From CAWDZK01 sp963726615 (GTDB taxonomy: Bacteria > Actinomycetota > Actinomycetes > JACCUZ01): DNA of 64,000 nt. The stretch spans positions 88,320 through 152,319 of the forward strand of contig CAVSCX010000001.1 of the NCBI GenBank assembly GCA_963726615.1, written 5' to 3'. The notes beneath the pieces were generated by a model. That model did no database searches. It was not told the origin of the DNA and saw only the letters and a program-made list of their open reading frames with translations. A program made the translations under genes and the position numbers. Each line of letters begins with the position of its first letter. The stretch's first letter is position 1. Positions 28,076-37,365 of the stretch are shown here, piece by piece.

Positions 28076-28549
28076 TCAGGGGCAGTACGCCGCGGCAAGG
28101 TCGGCGGTCATGAAGGGGTGCGGTCCGCGCTGGTCCACGACGTTGCCTTCGGCGTCGAACAGGACCCAACCGGCGTCCAGGATGCGCACGCCGCCCTTGG
28201 GGCCGATCAGCTGGACGGGCTTCCCGACCACCCGGCGGCTCCCGTCCGGTGCCGTGAAGCTGGTGCCCGCCCCTTTCTCGACCGGCAGCCGGGGATCGGC
28301 GGGAACGAAGGTGCGCTCGACGTGGAGCGTCACCGAGCCGTCCGGGAACTTCTTGCGGGTCCACTTCTCGGTCAGCGTGGTGTCGGTCACGATGCCGCAC
28401 AGGTCGAGAATGAAGTCGTCCGCGAAGGTCTCGGTCCCGCCACCTTTCGTGATGACCGGGCCGCCCCCCTTGGCTGCCGCGGGGTTCCCTCCGCACACGA
28501 GCGCTGCTCCCAGCAGCGCCACCGTCATGATCCCGGCACGACTTCGCAT
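28076..28549 (-). CDS. small secreted protein of unknown function
   Basis: 157 aa from the ATG at 28549 (GAGAGG 8 bases upstream; a GTG three codons earlier is possible). A signal peptide is clear: MRSRAG, a hydrophobic core to about residue 20, and cleavage near PAAAK. The mature domain is beta-rich with two Cys residues (LDLCGIV and the last residues AAYCP) that may pair. No enzyme motif is seen. It lies between the sigma factor and the divergent LigD-type gene, and could belong to the sigma regulon, which is speculative. Confidence 0.65.
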   Translation of the reverse strand: MRSRAGIMTVALLGAALVCGGNPAAAKGGGPVITKGGGTETFADDFILDLCGIVTDTTLTEKWTRKKFPDGSVTLHVERTFVPADPRLPVEKGAGTSFTAPDGSRRVVGKPVQLIGPKGGVRILDAGWVLFDAEGNVVDQRGPHPFMTADLAAAYCP

Positions 28550-28781
28550 CTCTGGCACCTCTCTGCCCGAGGGAACGGCTGGTGGGTGCTGCGTGGCGCT
28601 CCCTACCGCTGAACACGCCTGCAGGTGGGGCTGTCTATGTCAGCGCGGTGCGATCCGCCGGCCCGGCAGCGCGCTACCGGTCCGTCCGGGAGTCCGGGTG
28701 GCTCCGGCTGCACGCGTGCCGAGGATCATGCTGTCCGTGCGCCCACGGGTTGATCCGGCGCCGGAGAGGGAGGACGTCAGC

Positions 28782-29750
28782 ATGCCCGACGAGGAACGAG
28801 CCGGCGTTCGGCTGACCAACCTCGACCAGCCGCTGTCCGCCGACGCCGGCACCACCAAGGGCGACCTGGTCGACTACCTGGACGCTGTGGCGGACCGGCT
28901 CGTGCCCGTTCTCGCCAGGCGTGCCTTGAGCGTCGTCCGGGTGCGGCCAGGGCAGGCGCCGTTCATGCAGAAGAACCTGCCCTCCTACGCCCCGGCGTCG
29001 ATCCGGACCCTCGACGTCGCGACGCAGGACGGGAAGCGGGTGGTCCACTACCCCGTCTGCGACGACCGCGAGACCCTGCTGTGGTTCGCCAACCAGCGGG
29101 CGGTCGAGTACCACCCGACGCTGTTCCGGGAGCGTGCGGCCGACGCGCCCACGCACCTGGTCGTCGACCTGGACCCGCCCGAGGGACCTGACGCCTTCAC
29201 CCGCGCCGTGCAGGCCGCGCTCCTGGTCCGGCAGGTGCTCAGCGAGGCGGGGATGACGGCACTGGTCAAGACCAGCGGCGCCAAGGGGGTGCACGCCGTC
29301 GTACCGCTGGCGCCGGGCCGGTCCGCGACCGACGTGGCGGCAGCCACCCGCGCTGTCGCGGCCCGCGCCGAGCGGCTCGACCCGGCGCTGACGACGACCG
29401 CGTTCGTGGTCGAGGAGCGCGCCGGCAAGGTGTTCCTCGACGCCACCAGGGCGGGTGGGGCGACCGTGGTGGCTGCCTACAGCCCGCGGGTGCGGCCCGG
29501 GGTACCGGTCTCGTTCCCGGTGGCCTGGGACGACCTCGCCGACGTGTCACCGGACGACTTCACCATCGCGACGGTCCCCGGGCTGCTGGGCGACGGCGAC
29601 CCCTGGACCGCCCTGATGCCGCCGGCTCAGGTCCTCGACGCCGGGCTGGTCGAGGAAGGGCACACGATCCCGGTCGCCCGGGTGGCGGCGATGCACGCCG
29701 GCAAGCGGCGCGCCCGCGAGGCACGGCAGGCGGCGGAGCCGGACCGCTGA
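28782..29750 (+). CDS. LigD-type DNA primase/polymerase domain protein (NHEJ)
   Basis: 322 aa, ATG behind GAGGGAGGA. It is the stand-alone archaeo-eukaryotic-primase-like polymerase domain of LigD. LSADAGTTKGDLVDYLDAVA is the family N-terminus. Catalytic acidic residues are in HLVVDLDPPEG (DxD, about residue 130). LVKTSGAKGVHAVVPL is the nucleotide/phosphate segment, and KVFLDATRAG and SPRVRPGVPVSFPVAWDDL lie near the end. Such enzymes fill gaps with NTPs in non-homologous end joining. No Ku or DNA ligase gene lies in this window, so its partners must be elsewhere. Confidence 0.88.
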   Translation: MPDEERAGVRLTNLDQPLSADAGTTKGDLVDYLDAVADRLVPVLARRALSVVRVRPGQAPFMQKNLPSYAPASIRTLDVATQDGKRVVHYPVCDDRETLLWFANQRAVEYHPTLFRERAADAPTHLVVDLDPPEGPDAFTRAVQAALLVRQVLSEAGMTALVKTSGAKGVHAVVPLAPGRSATDVAAATRAVAARAERLDPALTTTAFVVEERAGKVFLDATRAGGATVVAAYSPRVRPGVPVSFPVAWDDLADVSPDDFTIATVPGLLGDGDPWTALMPPAQVLDAGLVEEGHTIPVARVAAMHAGKRRAREARQAAEPDR

Positions 29751-29766
29751 CGACGATGGCGTCAGC
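29746..29766. terminator. short hairpin overlapping two convergent stops
   Basis: GCTGACG (29746-29752) and CGTCAGC (29760-29766) form a 7-base stem with a 7-base loop that contains the stop codons of both convergent genes. A weak bidirectional terminator is possible. Confidence 0.3.
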
Positions 29767-30049
29767 CGGGGCAGCGGCAGGGCGAATCGCCGCACCGCGG
29801 GCACCCCGCGCTGTACCGGCCGACCGCCTCCTCGAGCGAGATGTCCAGCTGGTTGGCCAACGACGCCAGCCAGGCCAGCGTGTCGCCGAGCTCGTGCACC
29901 TGCTCGTCCCGGCTGCCCTTGCGGACGGCCTTGGCCAGCTCGCCCATCTCCTCGGCCAGCCACGCGACCGTGGCGGGGATGCCGCGAGCGCGGTCGCGTG
30001 CGCCGTACGTGCGCTCCATCAGGCGTTGCAGGTCGGCCAGGTCTGCCAT
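29762..30049 (-). CDS. MazG-like nucleotide pyrophosphohydrolase with Cys-rich tail
   Basis: 95 aa from the ATG at 30049 (AGGGGGA upstream). The MazG helix pair has the metal-binding Glu set in WLAEEMGELAKAVRKG (about 29-44) and DEQVHELGDTLAWLASLANQ (about 48-67), matching ExxE-(N)-ExxD. The last 15 residues, CPRCGDSPCRCPG, hold four cysteines that could bind zinc. MazG-like enzymes hydrolyse (d)NTPs to monophosphates. It is on its own between convergent and divergent neighbours. Confidence 0.8.
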   Translation of the reverse strand: MADLADLQRLMERTYGARDRARGIPATVAWLAEEMGELAKAVRKGSRDEQVHELGDTLAWLASLANQLDISLEEAVGRYSAGCPRCGDSPCRCPG

Positions 30050-30113
30050 GAGTCCCCCTGTGTGCTGTGGGCGCGGCGGTCGACCAGAGTCTCTCCCGGC
30101 CTGGAGTCGACGC

Positions 30114-30746
30114 ATGGCCGAGATGAGCATGAACAAGGCGATCCACGGGGCGTTCCGACGGGACCTGGACAGGTTCATCACTGCTCTGAACACCTTCAGG
30201 CCGGGTGACACGGCGCGGGCTCGCCGGCTGGCCACCGCGTGGGCGAACTTCGACGACCAGCTGACCTACCACCATGAGGGCGAGCACACCATCGCCTGGC
30301 CGGCGCTCGAGTCGATCGGCGTGAGCACGGACCTGCTCGCGACGATGGACGCCGAGCACGACGCGATGGCCGCCGCCCTGGCCGGGACGCGCACCGCGAT
30401 GGCCGCGCTCACCCGGACCGCCGGCGCCGAGGAGGCCGCCGCAGCGCTGGCAGCCATGCAGCAGCTGACGGCGGTCACCGTCTCCCACCTCGACCACGAG
30501 GAGGCGGAGATCGAGGACGTCTACCTGGCCAAGCGGGACACGCCCGAGATGAAGGCGATGGGCAGGGCGTTCGGACGGGTCAGCCCGGCCAGGGGCGGCC
30601 GGTTCTTCTCCTGGCTGCTCGACGGGGCCACGCCGGAGGAGCGGGCCGCCGTCACGCGGGAGGTCCCCGGCCCGGTGCTGACCCTGGTCGGAGGGATCTT
30701 CGGGCGCGGCTACCGCAGGGACATCGCGACGGTATGGAGCGCCTGA
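30114..30746 (+). CDS. hemerythrin HHE cation-binding domain protein
   Basis: 210 aa, ATG at 30114 with GGAG 7 bases upstream. The HHE domain is seen as HGAFRRDLDRF (first His), YHHEGEHTIAWPAL (about 57-70), MDAEHDAMAA and VSHLDHEEAEIEDVY (about 121-135), giving the His/Glu ligands for a non-haem di-iron or similar site. A C-terminal segment of about 60 residues follows. These proteins bind O2 or NO, or sense iron and redox state. It is cytoplasmic. The partner pathway is unknown. Confidence 0.85.
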   Translation: MAEMSMNKAIHGAFRRDLDRFITALNTFRPGDTARARRLATAWANFDDQLTYHHEGEHTIAWPALESIGVSTDLLATMDAEHDAMAAALAGTRTAMAALTRTAGAEEAAAALAAMQQLTAVTVSHLDHEEAEIEDVYLAKRDTPEMKAMGRAFGRVSPARGGRFFSWLLDGATPEERAAVTREVPGPVLTLVGGIFGRGYRRDIATVWSA

Positions 30747-30774
30747 GAGCGCAGCCACCGGTCGATCGCGCCGC

Positions 30775-32667
30775 TCAGTCGAGCTCGCCGTGCAGGCGCT
30801 CCCGGAGACCGGTCGCCCGGGCCGCCGGATGCCCGACCGCCCCGACCAGCGCCTCGGCCGACCCGATCACCCGCACGTGGGTCGTGGCCCGGGTGACAGC
30901 GGTGTAGAGCGTCTCGCGGGTGCCGAGCGGCGAGCCCGCGGCCGGTAGCAGCACGGTGATCCGGGCGAACTGGCTGCCCTGGCTGCGGTGCACGGTCATC
31001 GCGTGCAGCGACCGCACCGCGCCCAGGCGCACCAGCGACACCATGATCGGCGCCCCGCCGCGGCCGAACGCCGCGATCAGGCCGCCGTGCCCGTCGTCGA
31101 CCACCACGCCGGTGTCGCCGTTGTACAGCCCGATCTCGTAGTCGTTGGCGGTGACCAGCAGCGGCTCCCCGGCGTACCGGCCGTCGGCGCGGGCGGCAAC
31201 CGGATGTGCGTCGGCGACCCACCGGGCCGCGAGCGCGCCCCAGTGCGCCACGCCTCGCGGCCCGCGGCGGTGCGCGCACAGCAGCCGGTGCCGGTCCAGC
31301 GCAGTGAGCGCGGCGGCGGCGTCCCCCCGCTCGGCGGCCTCGAGCAGCGGGGTGCCGCCGGACACGACGTCGGCACGAACCGCGTCCAGCTGGGGCACCG
31401 ACAGGACGGCGTCGTCGTCGACCTCGACGAGCTCGACCTCGCCGTTGCCGTCCGCGCGGAGCACCTCGAGCGCGTCCGCACCGCGGCCCTCCTGCACCGC
31501 CGCGGCGAGCCGGGCGATGCCGCTGGTCGCCGGGAACCGCCGGTTCGTCGTCAGTGCGGCGACGCCGTCGCGGATGCGCGCGGCCGGCGACTCCGGGACC
31601 TCGGTGACGTCCGCGGCCGGCACCGCGGTGCGCAGCGCCGCGGCGAAGCCCGCGGTGCGCCGCCCGAGGGTGGCCCGGTCGACCAGGTCACCGAGCACCG
31701 CACCGGCCTCGACCGACGCGAGCTGGTCCGGGTCGCCGACCAGGACCAGCCGGGTCGTCGGCCGCAGCGCCTCGAGCAGCCGGGCCATCATCGTCAGCGA
31801 CACCATCGACGCCTCGTCGACGACGACAACCTCGACCGGGAGCCGGTTGGTGCGGTCGTGCCGGAACCTGCTGCGCGCCCCCGGCCGCCAGCCGAGCAGC
31901 CGGTGCAGTGTCGTGGCCGGCAGCTCGCCGAGACGCGCCCGGTCCGCCGGGTCGAGGTCGGCCGTCGAGGAGCGCACGGCCTCCTCCAGCCGGGCCGCCG
32001 CCTTGCCGGTGGGCGCGGCCAGCGCGACCCGCCACTCCGGGTGCTGCTCGCGCAGCAGCGCGAGCAGCCTGCTGACGGTCGTGGTCTTGCCGGTGCCCGG
32101 CCCGCCGGCGAGCACGCTCACCCGCGACAGCGCGCAGCACGCCGCCGCCACCCGCTGGTCGTCGTCGACACTGCGGAACAGCCGCTGCAGCCCGGTCGCG
32201 AGGACGGCCGCGTCGAGGTCGTCCGGCCGCGACGCGCACCGCTCGCGCAGCTCGGCGGCGACCTGCTCCTCCTGGTCCCAGTACCGCGCCAGCCAGAGCC
32301 GCGACCCGGCCATCCGCAGCGGGCCGGTGCGGACGGCGTTGCCGACCAGCGGGCTCCCGGCGCAGCGCGCGACCCAGTCGGCCGGCCAGTCCAGGGCCAC
32401 CTCGGCCGTGAGGGCCTCGGCGTCCTCGTCGACGTCCGGGCTGGTGGTCTGCTCCGCCGTGTCGAGGTCGACGACGACCGAGCCGTGCCGGGTCGAGCGG
32501 ACCACCAGCGCGGCGGCGAGCAGCACGGCGTCGTCGGCCTCGCCGCCGATGGCGCCGAGCCGGCGGCCGACGTGCACGTCGGCGGCGGTCAGGATGCCGG
32601 CCCGGTTGAAGCCCGCCAGCAGCCCGTCGGCGCGCAGCGCCAGGGTCGCGTCGTGGGCCGCGGTCAC
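30775..32667 (-). CDS. recD: exodeoxyribonuclease V subunit alpha (RecD helicase)
   Basis: 630 aa from the GTG at 32667, in a GTGA overlap with recB. SF1B helicase motifs: Walker A GGPGTGKTT (about 188-196), VVVVDEASMVS (Walker B), LVLVGDPDQL (motif III), and motifs V/VI near the end in LHAMTVHRSQGSQF and LYTAVTRATTHVRVIG. RecD is the 5'-3' motor of RecBCD, which resects double-strand breaks. Length and motifs are normal. RecB is directly upstream, but recC is about 5.5 kb away on the same strand. Confidence 0.93.
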   Translation of the reverse strand: MTAAHDATLALRADGLLAGFNRAGILTAADVHVGRRLGAIGGEADDAVLLAAALVVRSTRHGSVVVDLDTAEQTTSPDVDEDAEALTAEVALDWPADWVARCAGSPLVGNAVRTGPLRMAGSRLWLARYWDQEEQVAAELRERCASRPDDLDAAVLATGLQRLFRSVDDDQRVAAACCALSRVSVLAGGPGTGKTTTVSRLLALLREQHPEWRVALAAPTGKAAARLEEAVRSSTADLDPADRARLGELPATTLHRLLGWRPGARSRFRHDRTNRLPVEVVVVDEASMVSLTMMARLLEALRPTTRLVLVGDPDQLASVEAGAVLGDLVDRATLGRRTAGFAAALRTAVPAADVTEVPESPAARIRDGVAALTTNRRFPATSGIARLAAAVQEGRGADALEVLRADGNGEVELVEVDDDAVLSVPQLDAVRADVVSGGTPLLEAAERGDAAAALTALDRHRLLCAHRRGPRGVAHWGALAARWVADAHPVAARADGRYAGEPLLVTANDYEIGLYNGDTGVVVDDGHGGLIAAFGRGGAPIMVSLVRLGAVRSLHAMTVHRSQGSQFARITVLLPAAGSPLGTRETLYTAVTRATTHVRVIGSAEALVGAVGHPAARATGLRERLHGELD

Positions 32668-35600
32668 GACGCCCCGGCCAGCAGGTCGGAGCACCCGGTG
32701 ACCAGCCCGGTCGGCGGCCGCCACGAGAAGACTCCCGGTGCGCCGCCGTCGACGCCGACCACGTCCGGCCCGGACATGCCGCGGAGGAACAGGTACAGGA
32801 CCCCGCCGAGGTGCACGTCCGGGTCGTAGCCCGGCTGCCGCCAGCGCAGGTAGCGGTGCAGCGCCACGCCGTAGAGCAGCGCCTGCAGCGGGTAGTGCGC
32901 CTCGACCATCGCCGTCTCCAGCGCGGCCGGCCGGTAGTGCCAGGCGGTCAGCGGCTCGTCCGGGCCGGCCAGCCTGTTGGTCTTGTAGTCGACGACGAGG
33001 TAGCCCGGCCGGGAGCGGTCACCGACCCGCAGGACGGCGTCGATGCTGCCCGTGAGGTAGCCGCGCAGCGGCACGTCCGGCAGCGCGGCCAGCGCATCGG
33101 CGTACGACGACAGCAGCCCGGTCGGGCAGTGCGCCCGCCACAGGGGCACGAGGTCCGCCAGCACCACAGCGGCGGTCGACGGCCCGTCCCCGCCGGCCAG
33201 CGGCAGCTCGAAGTCCAGCTCGGGTAGCCGGTCCGCGCCGCCGATGTCGCGCAGCGCGGCGCCGCCTGCGAGCTCACCGAGCGGGGTGGCCAGCGCGGTC
33301 AGCAGCCCGGCGGTCAGGGTCCGGGGGTCGAGGTCGGGTGCGTAGCGCGCGACCTGGCCGGTGACGGTGGCGGCCACGGCCGCGTCGTCGGCCGGGTCGC
33401 CGACCTGCTCGAGCACGGTGTGCACCAGTGTGCCGAAGGCCGCGCCGCCGGCCAGCGTGTCCCACCGGGACGGGAGCGCCCGCAAGGCGTCGTCGCCGGA
33501 CGACGTGCCGGCCGGCACGTCCTCGAGGTCGGTCTCGTCGTCCTTCTGGCCGACCTCCGGCTCGCTGCCGAGGCGCTGCTCGTGCGCTGTCGAGGTGAGC
33601 GCGCTGTAGGACGTGCGCCGCCAGCCGGTGTCGAGTGCGCGGGTGAACGCGGCGAGCCGGAGGTCCGGCGCCGGCTCGACGTCCGGTGACCACACCTCCG
33701 GCGGCCGCGAACGCACCACCTCGACGCCGAGACCGCCGCCGCTGCGGTCGGCCCGGGTGCGGAACGCGGCCACCGCAGTCGCGTCGTCCGGCACAGCGAT
33801 CGAGAGCGGTGCGACGACGGCGCCGTCGTCGTGCATCAGCAGCCGGTGCAGCGGCGAGGTCGGGGTGTTGTACGACGGCGCCCACCAGAGCAGCAGGTGC
33901 GACTGTGCGCGGGTCAGCGCGACGTAGGTGAGCCGCAGCTCGTCGTCGATCTCCTCCTGCTTGTGCTGCGCCACGTGCGCGCGCCAGTCGGGGCTGCCGG
34001 GCCCGCCGACGTCGCGCACGCGCTTGTCGTGCTCGTCGTGGAAGACCGCAGTCGCCGGGTCGTCCCGCTTCCAGTTGTCCCAGCCGAACGGGACCAGCAC
34101 GACCGGGAACTCCAGGCCCTTGCTGGTGTGCACGGTGATGACCTGCACCGCGGCGGCGTCGGTCTCCAGCCGCCGGCTGCGCTCCTGGCCGCCCTCGCGG
34201 CCGGCCTCCTCGCGGCGCCGACGCAGCCACACCAGCAGCGCGGTCAGCCCGAGCTGACCCTCAAGGGTGGCCTCGTGCATGACCTGGGCGATGTGCCGCA
34301 GGTCGGTGAGCAGCCGCTCACCGCCCACCTGGCCGAGGATCCGCGGCTGCAGGGCCAGGTCGAGCGAGACCGCCTCGAACATCGCCGCGACGCCGCGTTC
34401 CCCGAGCACCGCGCCCCAGACGCGCAGCTTGAGCGCAAGGTCGTCGGCGAAGGCGTCGCCGCGCGTGTCCAGCCCGGCCGCGTCCAGTCCGACGAAGCAG
34501 GTGAGTGCGACCCGGCGTACCCGGGTGGTGCGGTGCGGCTGCTCCAGCGCCTCGAGCAGCCGCTGCCACTCCGCTGCCGCGGGGGTGGCGAAGACCGAGG
34601 TCTTCCCGGTGAGCACCACGGGGACGCCGGCGGCCTGCAGCGCGGCCTGCACCAGCAGCGCCTGGCTGTTCTGGCGCACCAGCACGGCGATGTCGCCCGG
34701 GCGCACCGGCCGCTCCCCGCTGCCGTCGCGCGGGCGCAGCGCGGTGCCGCCGTCGAGCAGGCGGACGACCTGGTCGGCCAGGTCGCGGGCGACCAGGTCG
34801 CGGGCCGGTCCGGTCGACAGGGTGCCGCTCTTGGTGACGGGCAGCCCGGCCCGCGGCACCACCCGCAGCTGCACCGGGACCGTGGCGCGGACCAGCCGGT
34901 CGGTGTGCGAGGCCCCGACGGGCAGCACCTGGATCCGCGGGTCGCCGAGAGCGGCGCCGCCGAGGACGGCGGCCAGCCCGTCCAGCAGCGCCGCGTCGCT
35001 GCGGTGGTTGGTCGGCAGGGTGCGCACCACGGACGCCGACTGCTTGGCCTCGAGGTAGGCGTGCACGTCGGCGCCGCGGAAGCCATAGATGGCCTGCTTG
35101 GGGTCGCCGATGAGCACGAGGGTGCGGTGGCCGTGGAACGCCTCGCGCAGGATCGTCCACTGCACCGGGTCGGTGTCCTGGAACTCGTCGACCAGCACCA
35201 CCCGGTACCGCGCCCGCAGCCGCGCGCGGGCGACCGGCCCCGACGCAGGGTCGGTCAGGGTGGCGGCCAGCCGGAGCAGCATGTCGTCGTAGTCGATGAG
35301 CTGTTGCCGGCGCTTGCGCCGGTCCACCTCGGTGCGGACCGCTGCGGCGATCCGGGCCCGCTGACCGGGCCTGCCGTCGACTGTCGGGTCGGGCAGAAGC
35401 TCGGTGGCGGGGTCGGTGGCGGCCGCCGTCGCCAGGGCGAGGAACTCGCTGCGGGTCAGGTCCGGCGGGTCCGCGGCCGCGGTCCCCCACTTGCGCAGGT
35501 AGAGGTCGTCGGCCACCTCGGCGACCAGGTCGCTGAGGTTCTCGACCAGCACCGCGCCGGTGTCGTGGTCGCCCGCGGTACCCAGCGCCAGCAGCACCTG

Positions 35601-36002
35601 CTGGCAGAAGCCGTGGGTCGTGGTGACGGTGGCGGCGTCGAAGACGGTGAGTGCCTGCTCCAGCCGCCGCCTCCGTACGGCGACCTCGGCCGGGTCCGCG
35701 TCGGCGAGCAGCGCGAGCACCGGGTCGTCGTCAGCGTCGATCGACGCCGGGTCGGCCAGGCCGTCCCGGGCGCTGACCAGTCGCTCCCGCACCCGCTCCC
35801 GTAGCTCCCGGGTCGACTCGCGACTGAAGCTGACGACCAGCAGCTCCTCCATCGCGGCGACGCCCTCGGCGACGTAGCGGGCCACGAGGTTGGCGATGGT
35901 GAACGTCTTGCCGGTGCCGGCGCTGGCCTCGAGCACGGTGGTGCCCCCGGGCAGCGGCCCGAGCAGGTCGAACGGCTCCGGCCCGGCCTCGACGGCGGTC
36001 AC
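32664..36002 (-). CDS. recB: exodeoxyribonuclease V subunit beta (RecB helicase-nuclease)
   Basis: 1112 aa from the GTG at 36002. Upstream in-frame codons look non-coding, but the ribosome site is weak, so the start is uncertain. Helicase: Walker A LEASAGTGKTF (about 24-34), VVLVDEFQDTDP, LIGDPKQAIYGFRGADV, TVHTSKGLEFPVVLVP, and LTYVALTRAQSHLLLWW. The C-terminal RecB nuclease domain has the active-site strand YLVVDYKTNRL near residue 1020 with the Asp and Lys in place, then HYPLQALLYGVALHRYL. Both the motor and the nuclease therefore look active. It is in an operon with recD. Confidence 0.93.
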   Translation of the reverse strand: MTAVEAGPEPFDLLGPLPGGTTVLEASAGTGKTFTIANLVARYVAEGVAAMEELLVVSFSRESTRELRERVRERLVSARDGLADPASIDADDDPVLALLADADPAEVAVRRRRLEQALTVFDAATVTTTHGFCQQVLLALGTAGDHDTGAVLVENLSDLVAEVADDLYLRKWGTAAADPPDLTRSEFLALATAAATDPATELLPDPTVDGRPGQRARIAAAVRTEVDRRKRRQQLIDYDDMLLRLAATLTDPASGPVARARLRARYRVVLVDEFQDTDPVQWTILREAFHGHRTLVLIGDPKQAIYGFRGADVHAYLEAKQSASVVRTLPTNHRSDAALLDGLAAVLGGAALGDPRIQVLPVGASHTDRLVRATVPVQLRVVPRAGLPVTKSGTLSTGPARDLVARDLADQVVRLLDGGTALRPRDGSGERPVRPGDIAVLVRQNSQALLVQAALQAAGVPVVLTGKTSVFATPAAAEWQRLLEALEQPHRTTRVRRVALTCFVGLDAAGLDTRGDAFADDLALKLRVWGAVLGERGVAAMFEAVSLDLALQPRILGQVGGERLLTDLRHIAQVMHEATLEGQLGLTALLVWLRRRREEAGREGGQERSRRLETDAAAVQVITVHTSKGLEFPVVLVPFGWDNWKRDDPATAVFHDEHDKRVRDVGGPGSPDWRAHVAQHKQEEIDDELRLTYVALTRAQSHLLLWWAPSYNTPTSPLHRLLMHDDGAVVAPLSIAVPDDATAVAAFRTRADRSGGGLGVEVVRSRPPEVWSPDVEPAPDLRLAAFTRALDTGWRRTSYSALTSTAHEQRLGSEPEVGQKDDETDLEDVPAGTSSGDDALRALPSRWDTLAGGAAFGTLVHTVLEQVGDPADDAAVAATVTGQVARYAPDLDPRTLTAGLLTALATPLGELAGGAALRDIGGADRLPELDFELPLAGGDGPSTAAVVLADLVPLWRAHCPTGLLSSYADALAALPDVPLRGYLTGSIDAVLRVGDRSRPGYLVVDYKTNRLAGPDEPLTAWHYRPAALETAMVEAHYPLQALLYGVALHRYLRWRQPGYDPDVHLGGVLYLFLRGMSGPDVVGVDGGAPGVFSWRPPTGLVTGCSDLLAGAS

Positions 36003-36125
36003 GCCCGCAGCATCCGGCGAGCCGTGGACAGATCCCGGTGAGCGACAAGCACGATCGGACGACGTCCCTTCCCCGCAGCAACCTTCGGACACGCTACTGC
36101 GGGGGCAGGACACCGGCTCCGTGGG

Positions 36126-37178
36126 TCAACCCTTGTGCCGTCCCGCGCTGGTGCGCTCGCAGGCGATCCCGTCCTTGTCGTGGTCGAGCCCGGCGTTGGC
36201 CCGGTAGACCGGATTGTCGACGACCACCGCGCCGTGCTTCTTCTTCCCCGTGTTCGTCGCGCCGGCGAGGCTCACGCCGTTCGGGTAGGTGCCGCGCAGG
36301 TCGGCGCACCTCGGGAAGACGGTCGCCGCCGCGGGCGCTGGTGCTGCCGAGAAGGTCGGCGACGGCAAGAGGGATTCGACCATCTGGTGACCCTGGGAGC
36401 TCCACCACGCGAAGAGCGAAGGGGCCAGGACCAGGAGCCCGGCTACGACGGCGAGCTTGACCACCGCTTGCCGCAGGAGCGCTCTGCGCTTGGCGGCCAG
36501 CAGCCGTTGTCGCGCCGACGGCTCGCGCGGTGGCCGGCGACCGGAGGTAGTGCTCGGTCGATGTGGTGTCGGGACTGCCGCGGACGGCAACCCGGGCCGC
36601 AGCTGAGCTGCGATCCCCAGCACGTCCCCGGGCGAGAGGTGGGCGGGCAGTCCGATGGCCCAGCGGACCAGGTCACTGTGATCGAGCACCGTCACGCCGC
36701 GGCACGGCCGGACCTCGCCGATGCCCGAGTCCGCGAGGGCGATGACCGGGATGATGTGCAGCGCCCAGGGCAGCTGCAGGAGCGCGCCGACGTCCTCGCC
36801 GGCCTTGATGACCGCGGCGACCTCGCGGTCGCGCTTGTACCCGTTCTGGCGCAGGGTGCCGTGGTGGACCGTGACGGTGCCGGACCAGTTCTTGGCGTCC
36901 ACCACCAGGATCCCCGGCGGGCCGATCGCGACGTGGTCGATGTTGGCGCGCCTGCGGCCCGGCCAGCGCACGTCGTGCAGGACGTCGAAGCCGTGGGGAC
37001 GTAGCGCCTCGAGCTGGGCGCCGACCGCCTGCTCGCCGGCCTGCCCGCGGCCCCACATCTCGGCCGAGCGCTCGAGCCGGTCGGCGCCAGCGATGAGGTC
37101 GCGTGCTTGCGTGCGCATGTCCTGCGCCCGGCTGCGCCGTCGCTGCGCTTGCTGCCCCACTGATTCGCCCGGTTGCAT
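36126..37178 (-). CDS. NERD nuclease-like - TM - Excalibur domain protein
   Basis: 350 aa from the ATG at 37178; a later ATG at residue 21 is possible. The NERD domain covers about residues 44-160: GQAGEQAVGAQLEAL, RRANIDHVAIGPPGILVVD and DAKNWSG give the conserved Glu, Asp and DxK residues of this PD-(D/E)XK-like family. A membrane helix (VVKLAVVAGLLVLAPSLFAW, about 240-260) follows. The C-terminal Excalibur domain ends in AGLDHDKDGIACER, a calcium-loop-like DxDxDG with Cys. Topology would place the NERD part inside and the Excalibur domain outside. It lies 123 bases upstream of recB on the same strand. Function unknown. Confidence 0.85.
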   Translation of the reverse strand: MQPGESVGQQAQRRRSRAQDMRTQARDLIAGADRLERSAEMWGRGQAGEQAVGAQLEALRPHGFDVLHDVRWPGRRRANIDHVAIGPPGILVVDAKNWSGTVTVHHGTLRQNGYKRDREVAAVIKAGEDVGALLQLPWALHIIPVIALADSGIGEVRPCRGVTVLDHSDLVRWAIGLPAHLSPGDVLGIAAQLRPGLPSAAVPTPHRPSTTSGRRPPREPSARQRLLAAKRRALLRQAVVKLAVVAGLLVLAPSLFAWWSSQGHQMVESLLPSPTFSAAPAPAAATVFPRCADLRGTYPNGVSLAGATNTGKKKHGAVVVDNPVYRANAGLDHDKDGIACERTSAGRHKG

Positions 37179-37330
37179 GCCGTGCCCCGTATCTCCGCCC
37201 TACCGGGTCGTGTCGGCCGGCCGGGTGCCGGTCTTGAGCTCGGCCTGCTCCGCGGCCTGTTGCCGGGGAGAGGCGAGATCCGGTCGAGGGTGAGCTGCCC
37301 GCCAAACCCGGACCATCTCCGAACAGACTC

Positions 37331-37359
37331 TTGACTTCCTAACACCGTTAGGACATTCT
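37331..37359 (+). promoter_or_regulatory. TetR-gene promoter whose 17-bp spacer is a perfect palindrome
   Basis: -35 TTGACT (37331-37336) and -10 CATTCT (37354-37359) are spaced exactly 17 bases. Transcription would start near the ATG at 37366, so the mRNA may be leaderless. Confidence 0.5.
37337..37353. promoter_or_regulatory. TetR operator
   Basis: TCCTAAC-ACC-GTTAGGA, perfect 7-base arms around 3 bases. It fills the promoter spacer just upstream of the tetR-type gene, the classical position for autorepression. Confidence 0.7.
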
Positions 37360-37365
37360 CGGGTC

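Noticed and set aside
30738..30778. CTGAG/CTCAG hairpin between hemerythrin and recD stops
   Set aside because: Stem is broken by bulges and short; too weak to call a terminator.
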